Shown here in pieces: positions 33,301-43,414 of a DNA stretch of 64,000 nucleotides. Each line of letters begins with the position of its first letter. Position 1 is the stretch's first letter. Made by a program: the position numbers and the translations under genes. Origin of the DNA: Lentinus brumalis (Eukaryota > Basidiomycota > Agaricomycetes > Polyporales > Polyporaceae); NCBI GenBank assembly GCA_001792895.1, contig MARA01000007.1:1116001-1180000 (forward strand), read 5' to 3'. The notes below the pieces were generated by a model that worked only from the letters and a program-made list of their open reading frames with translations, made no database searches and was not told where the DNA came from.

Positions 33301-33761
33301 CTTCTAAGGCTTCGGAACAGCGGCATGGTAACAGCAACGGACATCGTGGCCGGGCCTCTCCGCCTTGACTCTTCCCGAAACAACGGGGGACGTGCAGCTC
33401 GAGCTTGCTTGAGCTTGCACTGGCAGTGGTAGCTTTTTCGTGTTCGAGCCTCGAGAGTTGCTTGAAAGTGGAAACCACTCCACCAGCAAATGCACATCGC
33501 CCTGAGCCATAGTCAAGGACGTGGATGAGCTGTGCTGAGCAGACTGGGACAGATGTACTGATCATGGTTCGTTGGTGGGAGAGGACTAGAGCAGTGGTTA
33601 GGACACGAGGTGAACGCAGCAGCACTGCCACTTTGGCGCTCCGCCACCACAGGTATGACGCCGCGTGTGTGTCGTCCGACAGTCGACTTGGTTCACGACT
33701 GACTGCCACTTTGTAGGAGCTTCGACGCGTCGAGTAAATTCACCCCAAGCCCACAACGGCC
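30398..33761. other. Gene-poor 3.4-kb stretch
   Basis: Only scattered short open frames on both strands, none with a recognisable domain, signal peptide or consistent splice structure. No tRNA, snRNA, transposase or terminal repeats were seen. The left part must hold the promoter of the RA-PH gene and the right end that of the EI24-like gene. It may contain noncoding RNA or the remains of a decayed element, but nothing specific can be supported. Confidence 0.5.
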
Positions 33762-35139
33762 ATGTCTGTTGCCGCGATCGATGACAAGACGACGATTCCG
33801 GGAGAGTACGCCGGTGGGGACGTGCCAACACCATACGCCGAGGACGTTCCGAGGGCCTCCGACGCGCAACCGGAAGGCTGCAGTTCCCGCCGTCGTATGT
33901 CGTGGTTGGGTTCTACAGGCTCGTCACGGACAAGAACCTGCGTGGTGCTGCATGGCAGAAGTGCAAGCACGGGTTCGTGCGCGGTGCCTCCGTCGGGCTC
34001 CTCTGGGTGAGTGCCGATGATGATTAGTGCCTGGTGGACTGCCATGACATGCTGACACCTCGTGCAGGCAGCTGGAACGTACAAGATACAAAAGATATTC
34101 GTCGAGTACTTCCTCATCAAGTGAGCGTGCCCCATCTATCGACTCTCAAGGTGCTTACAGACGTCAGTTCCCCTCGTGTGACGGGCCTTTCCCGAGATGG
34201 CCTCTTCGGCATCTCGATGCCGTTCGACGTTCCTACCTGTGCGTCCACTATCGCACAAATCATTGCGACCATCTGTTGTTCCGACTGACAAGGCATATAC
34301 ATTCAGACGCGACTCTCTTCTTCTTGTCCAGCCAAGTCTCCGCGATCATCTACTTCTTCCTCTCGCGCAACATCCGCATCGCTCGCGAGCGTGCATACGA
34401 GCAGACCATCCAGTCCCGCGGCAAGGGCCCAGACTGGTGGCGCCCGTACGTCGAGGAATGGGACAACCCTCCGAAGGTGGTGAAAGTCAGCTGGGGCTGG
34501 AGCGTGTTCATGAGCGGTCCCGTAGGACGAATTGTCGCGAAAGGTGGGACTCGGATACCACTCAACCGGGAATGTCGACGGATACTAAGTGTACTACACT
34601 TTGAAGTCATCGCATTTCCGCTGCACTTCGTCCCCTTTGCTGGGATGTTCATCGTGGCATGGTTCAGGGCTCTAGGGACGGCGCGGTACCTGCACGAGCC
34701 CGTAAGTCCCACCTTGTTCCGCGTGCTGCATATGCTGACCCCTCCGGGTATTGCAGTACTACAAGGCAAAGCACATGACTCCCGAGCAAATAGCTGTCTT
34801 CATCGAGGAGCGCAAGTGGGATTACCGAGGTACGTAGCGTACGGCCGACCTCTCTTTGTGATGTACCGCTGAACACTGTCTTCTTCGCAGCATTCGGCTT
34901 CGCAGCAGCCCTTGCAGAGCGCATGCCCATCGTGGGCCTCATCTTCTCGATCTCGAACCGCGTTGGCGCGGCGATGTGGGCGCATGGTATGCTCTTCTCC
35001 CGCTGTCATCTGGAAAGTAGCGCACTGACGCGGCGCCGCAGACCTCGAGAAGAGACAGCACTACGTCGCCGCCGTGAAGGCGGGACTCGCGCCTGGGGCT
35101 CACGATTCGAGCATGAGCTTGAAGCCCAAGGCAGACTAA
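33762..35139 (+). CDS. EI24/Rrt8(LDS)-like polytopic membrane protein
   Basis: Multi-exon membrane protein. Exons 1 and 2 are 33762-33805 and 33877-34006. The acceptor at 33875-33876 is the one that restores the frame into LQFPPSYVVVGFYRLVTDKN. Later blocks are WQKCKHGFVRGASVGLLW, a hydrophobic ATLFFLSSQVSAIIYFFL helix, IAFPLHFVPFAGMFIVAWF followed by GTARYLHEPYY, EERKWDYRAFGFAAALAERM, and PIVGLIFSISNRVGAAMWAHD. This pattern (helix, GTARYLH, EERKWDY, NRVGAAMWAHDLEK) is that of fungal EI24-domain proteins related to yeast Rrt8/Lds1/Lds2, which sit on lipid droplets and act in spore-wall formation. The role here is inferred. The C-terminus is short and basic. Confidence 0.85.
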
Positions 35140-35762
35140 GCATGCCACAAGGCTTCCGGTTACCTTCGTGCGTGAGTAGTCGAAGTTGTATTGCAGCTAT
35201 TTTGCGTCACCGCGGACCTGGCGTTTTCACGGACTCAGTCGCTGCTGCTGCCTGGTTTGACGTATGATATATGCGTTTAAAGGTAAGTACTGACTTGGTG
35301 TGCTGCAAGACGGCGACACAGGTCCTCCTTGATCTGCTGAGACGGGCAAGTCTACTCACCATTTCACCTGCCATCACGATACACCGTACCACTGTGAGTT
35401 CTCATATATCTCATAGCTCCGTCCTATCCCATACTGCGTGCACCATGCCCGAGGATACCACCAGTACTGGTCCACCAGAACTCTCCTCCGATGCATGACC
35501 CACACGCTCTCCGATACTCGGGAACCTCGGCGTCGTAGTCATAGCGGAATAGTCAGTACAATCGCGCGCCTCAAGGAGTTCATCGCACAATTCCAATTTC
35601 CCTCGCGTGGGCGTGCTCGCACCCGGTCCCCTGTATGTTGTCCCCACACCCGCCTCCGACCTCGACGTTCCGTTCCCAGTACAGTATATATACCCAGCAG
35701 CGCACGCACGTAGGTACGCGTTGACCAGCCTCCAGCTTTGAATCGCGTCCGACATCTGAACC
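35140..35762. other. Intergenic between EI24-like and dienelactone hydrolase genes
   Basis: Promoter region of the hydrolase. No gene recognised. Confidence 0.45.
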
Positions 35763-36679
35763 ATGTCCTGCCCCGACTGCGTCACCGGCTACGTGCACAC
35801 CGACACGCCCAAGGGCACCGAAATCAAGGTCGCGGACATCAACGCGTACGCGACCGGCGACGAGGCCTCGAAGCGCATCATCGTCATCGGCGCGGACGTC
35901 TTTGGGTGGAAGCTGGTGAACACGCGGCTGCTCGCGGACGAGTATGCCGCCAAGGGCTTCAGGGTGATCGTGCCCGACTTCTTCAATGGTAAGCACACTC
36001 CAATTTGCGGACAACCGCACGCATGTCCCTCCTTGCAAATGCGCAAGTTCCATAGCGGAGCTGGACCGGAGCTGACTGCTCGCACGACACAGGCTGGGAG
36101 CTCCCGACGTGGACAATGAACGCACACGACCCGAACGAGGCCTCGCGCTCCTTCTTCAAACGCTACGTCCTCGTGCCCGCGTCGCTCTTCATCATGGTGC
36201 CCTGCGTCATCAGCAACATCGGCAGCCAGGTCTCGCGGGTCACGTCCATCGTCTCCGCGCTGCGCACCGCGCACCCCGACGCGAAGATCGGCTTCGTCGG
36301 CTTCTGCTTTGGCGGCCGCTTCGCCATCTCGCAGAACTTCCAGTTCGACGCGACGGTCGCCTGCCACCCGTCCCTCGTGAAGTTCCCCGCAGAGCTGGAC
36401 GGGATCAAGAGCCCGTTCAGCCTCGCGGTTGCGGCGACGGACCGTGCGTTCGATGCGGCCAAGGCGAGAGAGACGGAGAGGATTCTCAAGGAGAAGGGCT
36501 TGAAGGACATCGAGGTCGTGGTGTACGAGGGTGTGTCCCACGGTTGGGCCGTTCGCGCGAACCTGGCAGACGAAAAGCAAAAGCAGGCGAGGGACAATGC
36601 GGTGAAACAGGTCGTCGGTTGGTTTGAGAAGTACCTGACGAGTGATCATGCCGAATCCTCGACGCCTGCTACCTCCTGA
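35763..36679 (+). CDS. Dienelactone hydrolase family protein
   Basis: Alpha/beta hydrolase of the dienelactone hydrolase type, which opens lactones in aromatic-compound breakdown. Fungal members are broader esterases. Two exons (35763-35988 and 36093-36679) give 270 residues. It begins CPDCVTGYVHTDTPKG, the usual start. The nucleophile motif is GFCFGG with catalytic Cys. The acid is probably the Asp in AATDRAFD, and the His is in SHGW. The conserved EYAAKGFRVIVPDFFNGW segment spans the intron. There is no signal peptide, so it is likely cytosolic. Nearby P450s are compatible with a detoxification role, but linkage alone does not show this. Confidence 0.92.
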
Positions 36680-36825
36680 GGCTCCCGCTGCTTGTATTTT
36701 TGTGTGTGATACCCGCATGGCTACGCCGTGCTATAGATATGAGCATTCTCCAACCTTCTTGACTATAAACAGTTAGATAGATACATGCGTTGCGGAGTCC
36801 ATGTACGATGTCCGAGCGTGGTAAG

Positions 36826-37862
36826 TTAGTCCTGGTCTGCCTGCTTGGGAGCCTGCTTCGACTTCCGAACCACACATCATGTCAGCATAGGTCTGGCGTT
36901 AAACAAACCACACGCACCACACCAGCCTTGCGCGCGTCACCCTGGTCGGTCGGACCACTCTGGGAGGTACCAGAGTTAGAACGTGTCGTTGGTTTTTCCT
37001 TCTGCTCGTGGTCGGTCTCGGACTCCTCGGTCTGACCCGGAGCACCGCTCGCGTATTTGTCCTCATGCGCCTCCTCGCGCTGCGCGTCGGCGGGCGAGTC
37101 GGCGTTCTGATCACAGAGGAAGATGAGTATATACTGCAGCATGCGGCACAAGCCGAGATAGGACCGCAAGCTACGTACAGATGCCTGGTTCAAAGACGCG
37201 TTGACATCGTCGGCGGACGCGGTATTACCCTCGGAATCTGTCAACTCAGAAGCACCAGATGCATTGCCGTCGTCGGGGGTAGGAGCGGAGCCCTGCGAGA
37301 GATATCAGCTGTGCTGGTAAGAACCTAGGGGCACACTCAAACTCACCTCCTCAGCAGCATGGGCATCCTTCGGCGAGTCGGCGTCCTGCAGACAGGTCAG
37401 TCCCTGCACCACCGTGTCGCATGGACATGTGTGCGTACGATTGCCTGCTTCTCGGAAGCATCTATGTTGGAAGTAGATTCAGACGCATCGGCGTCATCAT
37501 TATGGACAGCGCCGTGACCTGCCGTCTGGTGCTTGGACGCGGCAGTGTGTGCAGCCTTGCTTTTAGCGGTGGGCGTGAGGAGATACGCCATCTGTGATAT
37601 TCCTCGTGAGCTCGCCTTCATCGTCATAGCACACGATACGTACCACGGGACCGAAGACGAGTGCAGAGCCAATCTGCACATGGATCAGACACGTCTGCCA
37701 CTACTTCAAAATGCCACGTACGATCCAAGGCGTGTCGCTGCTCTGCTTCGCGGCATGACTTGGGCTTGTGCTGGCAAACCGACGGCCGGCAGGAGCGGAG
37801 ACGCGTGCAGCGGGGCGTACGGAGTGCGCGAGTACGCGACGAGCAAGTCGAGAGGCCATCAT
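36826..37862 (-). CDS. Mitochondrial single-pass membrane protein, function unknown
   Basis: Seven exons join in frame: 37722-37862, 37644-37673, 37439-37591, 37347-37385, 37179-37292, 36918-37106 and 36826-36861, giving 233 residues. The N-terminus is a typical mitochondrial presequence, Arg/Ser/Ala-rich with no acid (MMASRLARRVLAHS, then GRRFAST). One transmembrane helix follows, split across three exons (WIIGSALVFGPV-MAYLLTP). The rest is disordered and acidic, with related units SPKDAHAAEE and SPADAQREEAHED. No family was recognised. Probably an inner-membrane protein with a soluble tail. It is remarkable for its 30-, 39- and 36-base exons. All splice sites are GT-AG. Confidence 0.75.
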
Positions 37863-38097
37863 CGTCAAACAGTAAAGGAGACGGTGAGAAGGGTGGCGGG
37901 AGATGCACTGGGATGCAGGGACTTGGACAGGAGCAAGGTCGGTGGGAGACACCTCGGACTCGAACCTCTCGGAACCCTTCAGCGTCTCCGTCGGACGCGC
38001 TTCGGGCGATGACGTCTTCTTCCGATCACTTTCATTATTCGCGCGTGTGATGGAGAACAGTTTGGCGTCGTATATGTAACGGTCGCAATACGGACAT
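37863..38097. other. Promoter region between mitochondrial-protein gene and tRNA-Lys
   Basis: 235 bases with no gene. Contains the 5' flank of the minus-strand gene and of the tRNA. Confidence 0.4.
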
Positions 38098-38191
38098 GCC
38101 CGCCTAGCTCAATCGGATAGAGCGTGAGACTTTTACGAACACTCAAGTGCTTGTGATCTCAAGGCTGCGGGTTCGACCCCCGCGGTGGGCT
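38098..38191 (+). tRNA. tRNA-Lys (anticodon TTT) with intron
   Basis: The acceptor stem GCCCGCC pairs with GGTGGGC. The D arm contains TAGCTCAATCGGATAGAGC. The anticodon stem is TGAGA/TCTCA, with loop CTTTTA followed by a roughly 20-base intron (CGAACACTCAAGTGCTTGTG) after position 37. The T arm is GCGGG-TTCGACC-CCCGC. The anticodon is TTT. The intron sits at the canonical place and would be cut by the tRNA splicing endonuclease. The gene lies 305 bases upstream of LYR copy B. Confidence 0.93.
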
Positions 38192-38495
38192 GTGTTGATT
38201 GCCAGGTTTCTTTTTCCGGCTGCCGTTGGACATTGTAGAGCACTCTTACATGTTGGCCTTGCGACTCAAACTTCGAAGGCCACTGCATATAAGCTAGGCA
38301 CAGTACAGTTGGTTCACCTGTCATCTCATGCGCATGTGGGATTTGAGCGCTCCAGGGGCAGCTGCGGCGTGCCACTCTGAGTCCTTGCCACCACCTGCAG
38401 ACATACTGCAGATACGCAGACATCGAGAGACTGCACCTGCACTCGCTTGACGAGGTTTGGTGGCATACTTGCGACGGTGATATCTAGGCTGGTGC
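38192..38495. other. Region between tRNA-Lys and LYR copy B
   Basis: Presumed promoter of LYR copy B. No gene. The left edge of cassette copy B falls near 38480. Confidence 0.4.
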
Positions 38496-39855
38496 ATGAA
38501 CGTGCCGGCTCCCTCTGCAGAGTCTCTTGCTCATCGCGCTCGCCTCGCGACACTCATCTCTGAACTCCGTCCGACGCATTTCCGCGCACCTTTGACAAGG
38601 CTGCGCGCGCATCGTCTTCCGACGCTATGGACATTGTACAGGGGACTGCTGCGCGACGCGCCATCTGAGACGGTACGTTTCCTGCGGATGAAACGGGCGT
38701 TGCCCAGGCTGACTTGGACCATGTCAAGATTAGGTCGCGCATACGGGTGTTCTTCCATAGCCGTAAAGCTTTGCGTGCGCAAGGTGATGTTACCCGAGAG
38801 TTGAGGACGGCTCATAAGGTGCGTTGATGGCCCGTTCCGCTGACATTTGGGTTGACAGACTGCGTCATGGCAAAGTGGTGGGATGTCTTCCGGAAGGCTC
38901 GTGCTGGAGATGCACATCTCCAGGCCGTGTGTGCTCGATATAGCAGGATGCTTGAGGGCGCGCGGGCACAGGCTGAGGCGGACAAGGTCTACGATGAGGA
39001 ATTGGTGCGTACGACGCGGGTACATGAAAATGTCTGCTCCTCACAGACGACACACAGGCCTGGTACGAGAGGATGCGAACGCGTCCGATCATGACTGGGG
39101 CTTATTTGCGCCCGAGTCTCTACAACGGTCCCCTCCCCCGCCTCGTCCCCCAACCTCTGCACATCACTGGCATGATTACCTCCAGACGTAAGGCCCGAGT
39201 ACGTCGTATGGCGCGACACGAAGCCTGTCAAGAGGACCTCACATTACTCAACGCCGAGGGCCACTTCGAGCGCGCCCTTGCTGTCTCCAGTTCCGCAGAG
39301 GGCACGCAGCTCACCCGAGTCTTCACCGATGATCCCAACGGCTGGCGTATGTGTCCAGTTGACCTGCTCTAGAGCGAACAATATGCTGACCAGCTTCGGT
39401 TTCAAGGTGAACCCATCAAGCAAGCCATGGACAGCGTATCTGAAGCATTCCAGCGGGAGAAGGCACGCCTGAATGCGCCCTATCCACCTGAGATGCTCGA
39501 GGCGATCAAGGAGGCGCGACGAGAGAAGATTCGCAACAAGACTCGCGAGGGCGAGCGGGAGCGACGGGGAGAGATGACGAACCGCCTGTCGAAGCGGATG
39601 CGGCAGGGCCCGCCGGCGCATGTCCTCGCTCTGATGACGGACGAGCAGAGGCGGATGGACCGCGTTGCGCGTGGTGCGAGCGAGGTCGGGCACGTTGGCC
39701 ATGTGAAGCGCAGGCTAGGATTCAGGTTGAGGGATGGTGAGGCGGGGAAGGTGGAGCTGGGCCAGCTGGAGAATCGAGATACCCTGGACAAAACAGCGGA
39801 GGAAATCGCCCAGGAGAACGAGCGGCGGAGGGTTAGTTCGGAGGCAGGTATTTGA
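38496..39855 (+). CDS. LYR-motif protein, Cup1-like (cassette copy B)
   Basis: Five exons (38496-38672, 38729-38818, 38876-39004, 39058-39346 and 39407-39855) have exactly the same lengths as those of copy A at 12297-13656, again giving 377 residues. The LYR motif is in PTLWTLYRGLLRDAP. The C-terminal 142 residues differ from copy A at only nine positions by hand count, and the 96 residues of exon 4 at three. Both copies are intact, so both may be functional. The expected location is mitochondrial, as for LYR proteins generally, although no classical presequence is obvious. The P450 at 40342 follows in the same direction. Confidence 0.88.
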
Positions 39856-40341
39856 CAATGTTCTGGCGGCGGGTGAGTTCATTCTTCTCGACTATCGCCA
39901 CGACGGCGCTGATGGAAGGAAGGAAGCACCAGTAAGTACAGTACTCTACATGTCGCACGGGGCGCGTCTTCAAGCTTCAGCTTCAGCAGCTGTCAGGCGT
40001 GGAGTATAGCCAGTGTCATACCACATTGATGTCTATATCAGCGATCCTATAGAATGTCCTAGATCAACACCAATGCGCAATTTGCAACCCCGCCGCCGAC
40101 ATAGCAACCGTGGATAGTACTGTCTGGTGTTTCCCCGGTCCCACAGTGGGTCCAGTGGGACTCCCACTGGTCACGACTCACCTCGTGACTACAATCACCG
40201 GTACTTGCATGCTCACGGAGGTATTTGACCCAGGAACATCTAGATCATGCAGTGGGTATTTATGCCCACGCTGACCTGAGATCTCACGTCGTGAAACGGA
40301 CTCTCTTTCCGCGTACACGACAAGCAAACGCTCTCACGAGG
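39856..40341. other. Spacer between LYR and P450 in cassette copy B
   Basis: 486 bases, about 136 longer than the equivalent spacer in copy A. No gene. Holds the P450 promoter. Confidence 0.5.
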
Positions 40342-42417
40342 ATGGACAATCAAGACATACTGTATGCTCTGCTGGTGGCAGTTGTTGTCGTCTACATCGC
40401 TCGATGGCGTTCTGACCCGGTACGCCTTCGTGTCGGCCATCGAGGGATGTGTTGCTAACGTCCGGGCCCCGCAGCTGAAGAGCATCCCGACTGTTGGCGG
40501 CCCTTCCATCCCTATCTGCTCGTACTGGAGCGCACTGAACTTCCTCATCAATGCGAGGAGGTTGCTCACGGAAGGCTACAAGCGGGTAAGCACGACAGGA
40601 GTCCGCTTGCCAGCATCTAATCCCCTCTTTACCATCATCAGTACTATGGGTCTGCGTACAAGGTAGCGTTGTTCGACCAGTGGCTGGTGGTCGTCTCCGG
40701 ACCGAAGTTGGTCGATGACCTGCGCAAACGTCCTGATGACGAGGCGTCGTTCACTGAATCGGTAGAAGAGGTACGAGGATCCACTGTATCTTGCATGGTC
40801 TATGTTTTACCTCAATCAGTAGATTCTGCAAACGCGATATACCTGGGACCGTGAGCTCGTAGACGACCCGTACCATCTCGACGTCATCAAGGATCAACTC
40901 GTCCGAACACCTGCTGCCGCCCTCCCGGACGTCTTCGACGAGCTCGGCTCAGCGATACCGGAGTATATCCCTGCACGGGACGACGGTACGCTCATTGAGT
41001 CTCTATGTGGACTGTCCTGATGTTCTGTGCTGAAGAATGGGTTCGGATCAACATAATGCAAGCATCGCTAAAGATAGTTGCCCGCGCTAGCAGCCGAGTC
41101 TTCGTCGGCCTTCCGCTGTGTATGTGGCTTGTCCTCCTGTACGTGATGCACCTTTGCTGATGTAGCATACAGGCCGCAATGACGATTACCTGAACCTGGC
41201 TATCAAGTTCGCCGTAGACCTCTTCAAAGACCTGTATATCCTCGGCCTGGCGCCTGCCTCCCTGAAGTTGTAAGCATATATGGTGTGATTGGAGCGTCAT
41301 CGCCTGTTGAGCTCATGCTCTCCCTAGCTACGCATCTCGATGCTTCAGTGCTGCAAGGAAGACCATTCGTCAGTCTATGACACATATTCAACCTCTGCTT
41401 GATGAACGGAGGGCAAAGATGGATATGTACGGCGACGATTACCCTGGGAAGCCCGTGAGTGGTCCATTCAATAGATACCATCGACTTTGGACCCATCATC
41501 TTCTGGCCTCCCTATCGTGGTCACACAGAAGGATATGTTGCAAGGGATCCTGGAGAAAGCAATCCCACGTCGCAGCCCTGATTCCCAGATCACCGAACGA
41601 ATCATGTCGGTCAATGTTGCAGCGATTCACACCTCGTCAAACGTACGTAGCGCCTCCTCTAATGGTCTCCCGTCTTACGTACGCTCACTTGCATGCCATT
41701 TTCAAGGGTATTTCGCATGTGCTCCTCCATCTCGCCGCGGCCCCGGAATATATGCAACCATTGCGAGAAGAGGCCGAGGGTGCTATCACGACTGACGGGT
41801 GGACAAAGGCAGCGATGGATAAGATGTGGAAGATCGACAGCTTCCTGAAGGAGTCGCAACGCGTCAACGGCGTCAGTCTCAGTAAGTGGGCTATCAAGAC
41901 GGGCGTATCATCTAGATCGCAAAACTGACCGCAAGCCACAGCCGCCATGACACGGAAGGCGATGAAGGACATCGTACTAGCCGATGGCACGTTCGTACCC
42001 AGAGGGACGTTGATCACAGCTGCATCGTATCCGACACACCACGACGAGGCGCTGTACGAGAGTGCCCGAGTGTTCGACCCTTTCCGCTACGCGCGCATGC
42101 GCGCGACTGAAGGCGAGGGGATGAAGCACCAGTTTGTTCATACTTCCGTCGATAATATTTCCTTTGGGCACGGCAGGCACGCGTGGTGAGTCCCGGAACA
42201 CACGTGGCGGTACGGAGCTGACCGCACAGCACGCAGCCCGGGGAGGTTCTTCGCCGCGAACGAGTTGAAGGCGATGCTTGCGTACATCGTCCTCAATTAC
42301 GACCTCAAACTTCCAACCAGCGGTCCACGCCCCGACAACCTCTACTTCGGCAGCAACGTTATTCCTCCACCCGTCGCGGATATCTTGTTCAGGCGAAGAC
42401 GACAGACTGTGGGATGA
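40342..42417 (+). CDS. Cytochrome P450, cassette copy B
   Basis: Eleven exons close in frame: 40342-40419, 40475-40585, 40642-40770, 40823-40985, 41036-41119, 41173-41269, 41328-41454, 41529-41642, 41707-41881, 41942-42185 and 42237-42417. It has an N-terminal anchor (ILYALLVAVVVVYIARW), IPTVGGPSIPICSYW, helix K ESQRVNG, VFDPFRYARMR and the heme loop FGHGRHACPGRFFAANE, with the Cys codon split by the last intron. It ends ILFRRRQTVG. Same intron positions as the P450 at 9847-11946 and clearly its paralogue, but more diverged than the neighbouring LYR copies: about 12 differences in the last 57 residues. No defect seen. Substrate unknown; ent-kaurene-oxidase-like family is inferred. Confidence 0.9.
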
Positions 42418-43414
42418 TTGTGAGTACACGATGTCCTTTGCGGACCGCGCCAACTGGGTGTACCAGTACTATGTATGAAGATATCCAGTTCCCGCACTTT
42501 TCTATAACAGGATTGTGGTCGTCAAAGCTGCCAGCCGGAGAATCACTACATGATTCCTGTACGGCCGTACCGCTTAGCTCATCTCAACTTGGAGTCGTAG
42601 GTCCTCCCAGCCTCGATGGTCGCCGAGTATCATCTCGAAGTTCGACTGAATCTTGACGTCAACACTCATCATGATGCGATTGGAAGCAGAGGATTGGCTC
42701 ATTTTGCTTTCTTCGCTGAATCCGGACTTTGTCTTGGTTTGCTGTGCCAACGGTGTTGACGTATCAGGTCCAGCGCATCGTGAGCACATGTGTTCGCCTC
42801 TTATGTGCCCGACGCCCTCACCGTTGCTGTCACGCACATCTTTTGTCCGCCAGGAAGTGAATCGTCGGACCTCCTGGACTATCCAACGCCAGGGGGGTTG
42901 CCAGACCTGCTGTCACAGAAAGGTTCCCTCGGCCGTTGACTCGTGACATCTGATGCAAGTGGACGTTGCATGCTGGTACGTCTAAATGTTCCCTGCAGTG
43001 CTGAGTGCTCACTGTCTCAGTTCAGACCATCACCTAACTGCGCGGTGCAGCCCCTTGTGCCTCTTGAGCTTGAAGACCCGGTCTTCTCAATGCCGAGAAC
43101 TCTGCATGCGCTCGACCAGTGTATCCGCAGGCATGGCAGCTGTGAACAGACCTGAACCCTGGATGCTCCCCATTAAGGCAGACAGATGGTCTCCTCGGTC
43201 CATACCAGCGCAAAAGTTCAACTCTCTGACCGACGGGCGCACCGACGAGGAGATGGCGAATGCGAGGTCTGCACATGAACGTGTTGTTGGTTGTCCAAAT
43301 CAGCAGCTCATTCGGCACGGAAGGGTCAGCATAGACCACGACGTTCGGCATATAAGTCAGCTGCACGGCTCCTCAACATCGTCCCCTTGAAAGGCTCGTG
43401 CTCAGACCCTCATA
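42418..43414. other. Intergenic, about 1 kb
   Basis: Short open frames only, with no recognised domain. P450 3' flank and promoter of the DUF6533 gene. Confidence 0.45.

Noticed and set aside
33806..33876. Apparent frameshift near the start of the EI24-like gene
   Set aside because: A 71-base intron with donor GTACGC and acceptor AAG restores the frame exactly into the conserved block, so no frameshift is needed.
9847..42417. Transposon-mediated duplication with terminal repeats
   Set aside because: No transposase, long terminal repeats or target-site duplication were seen at the cassette edges.
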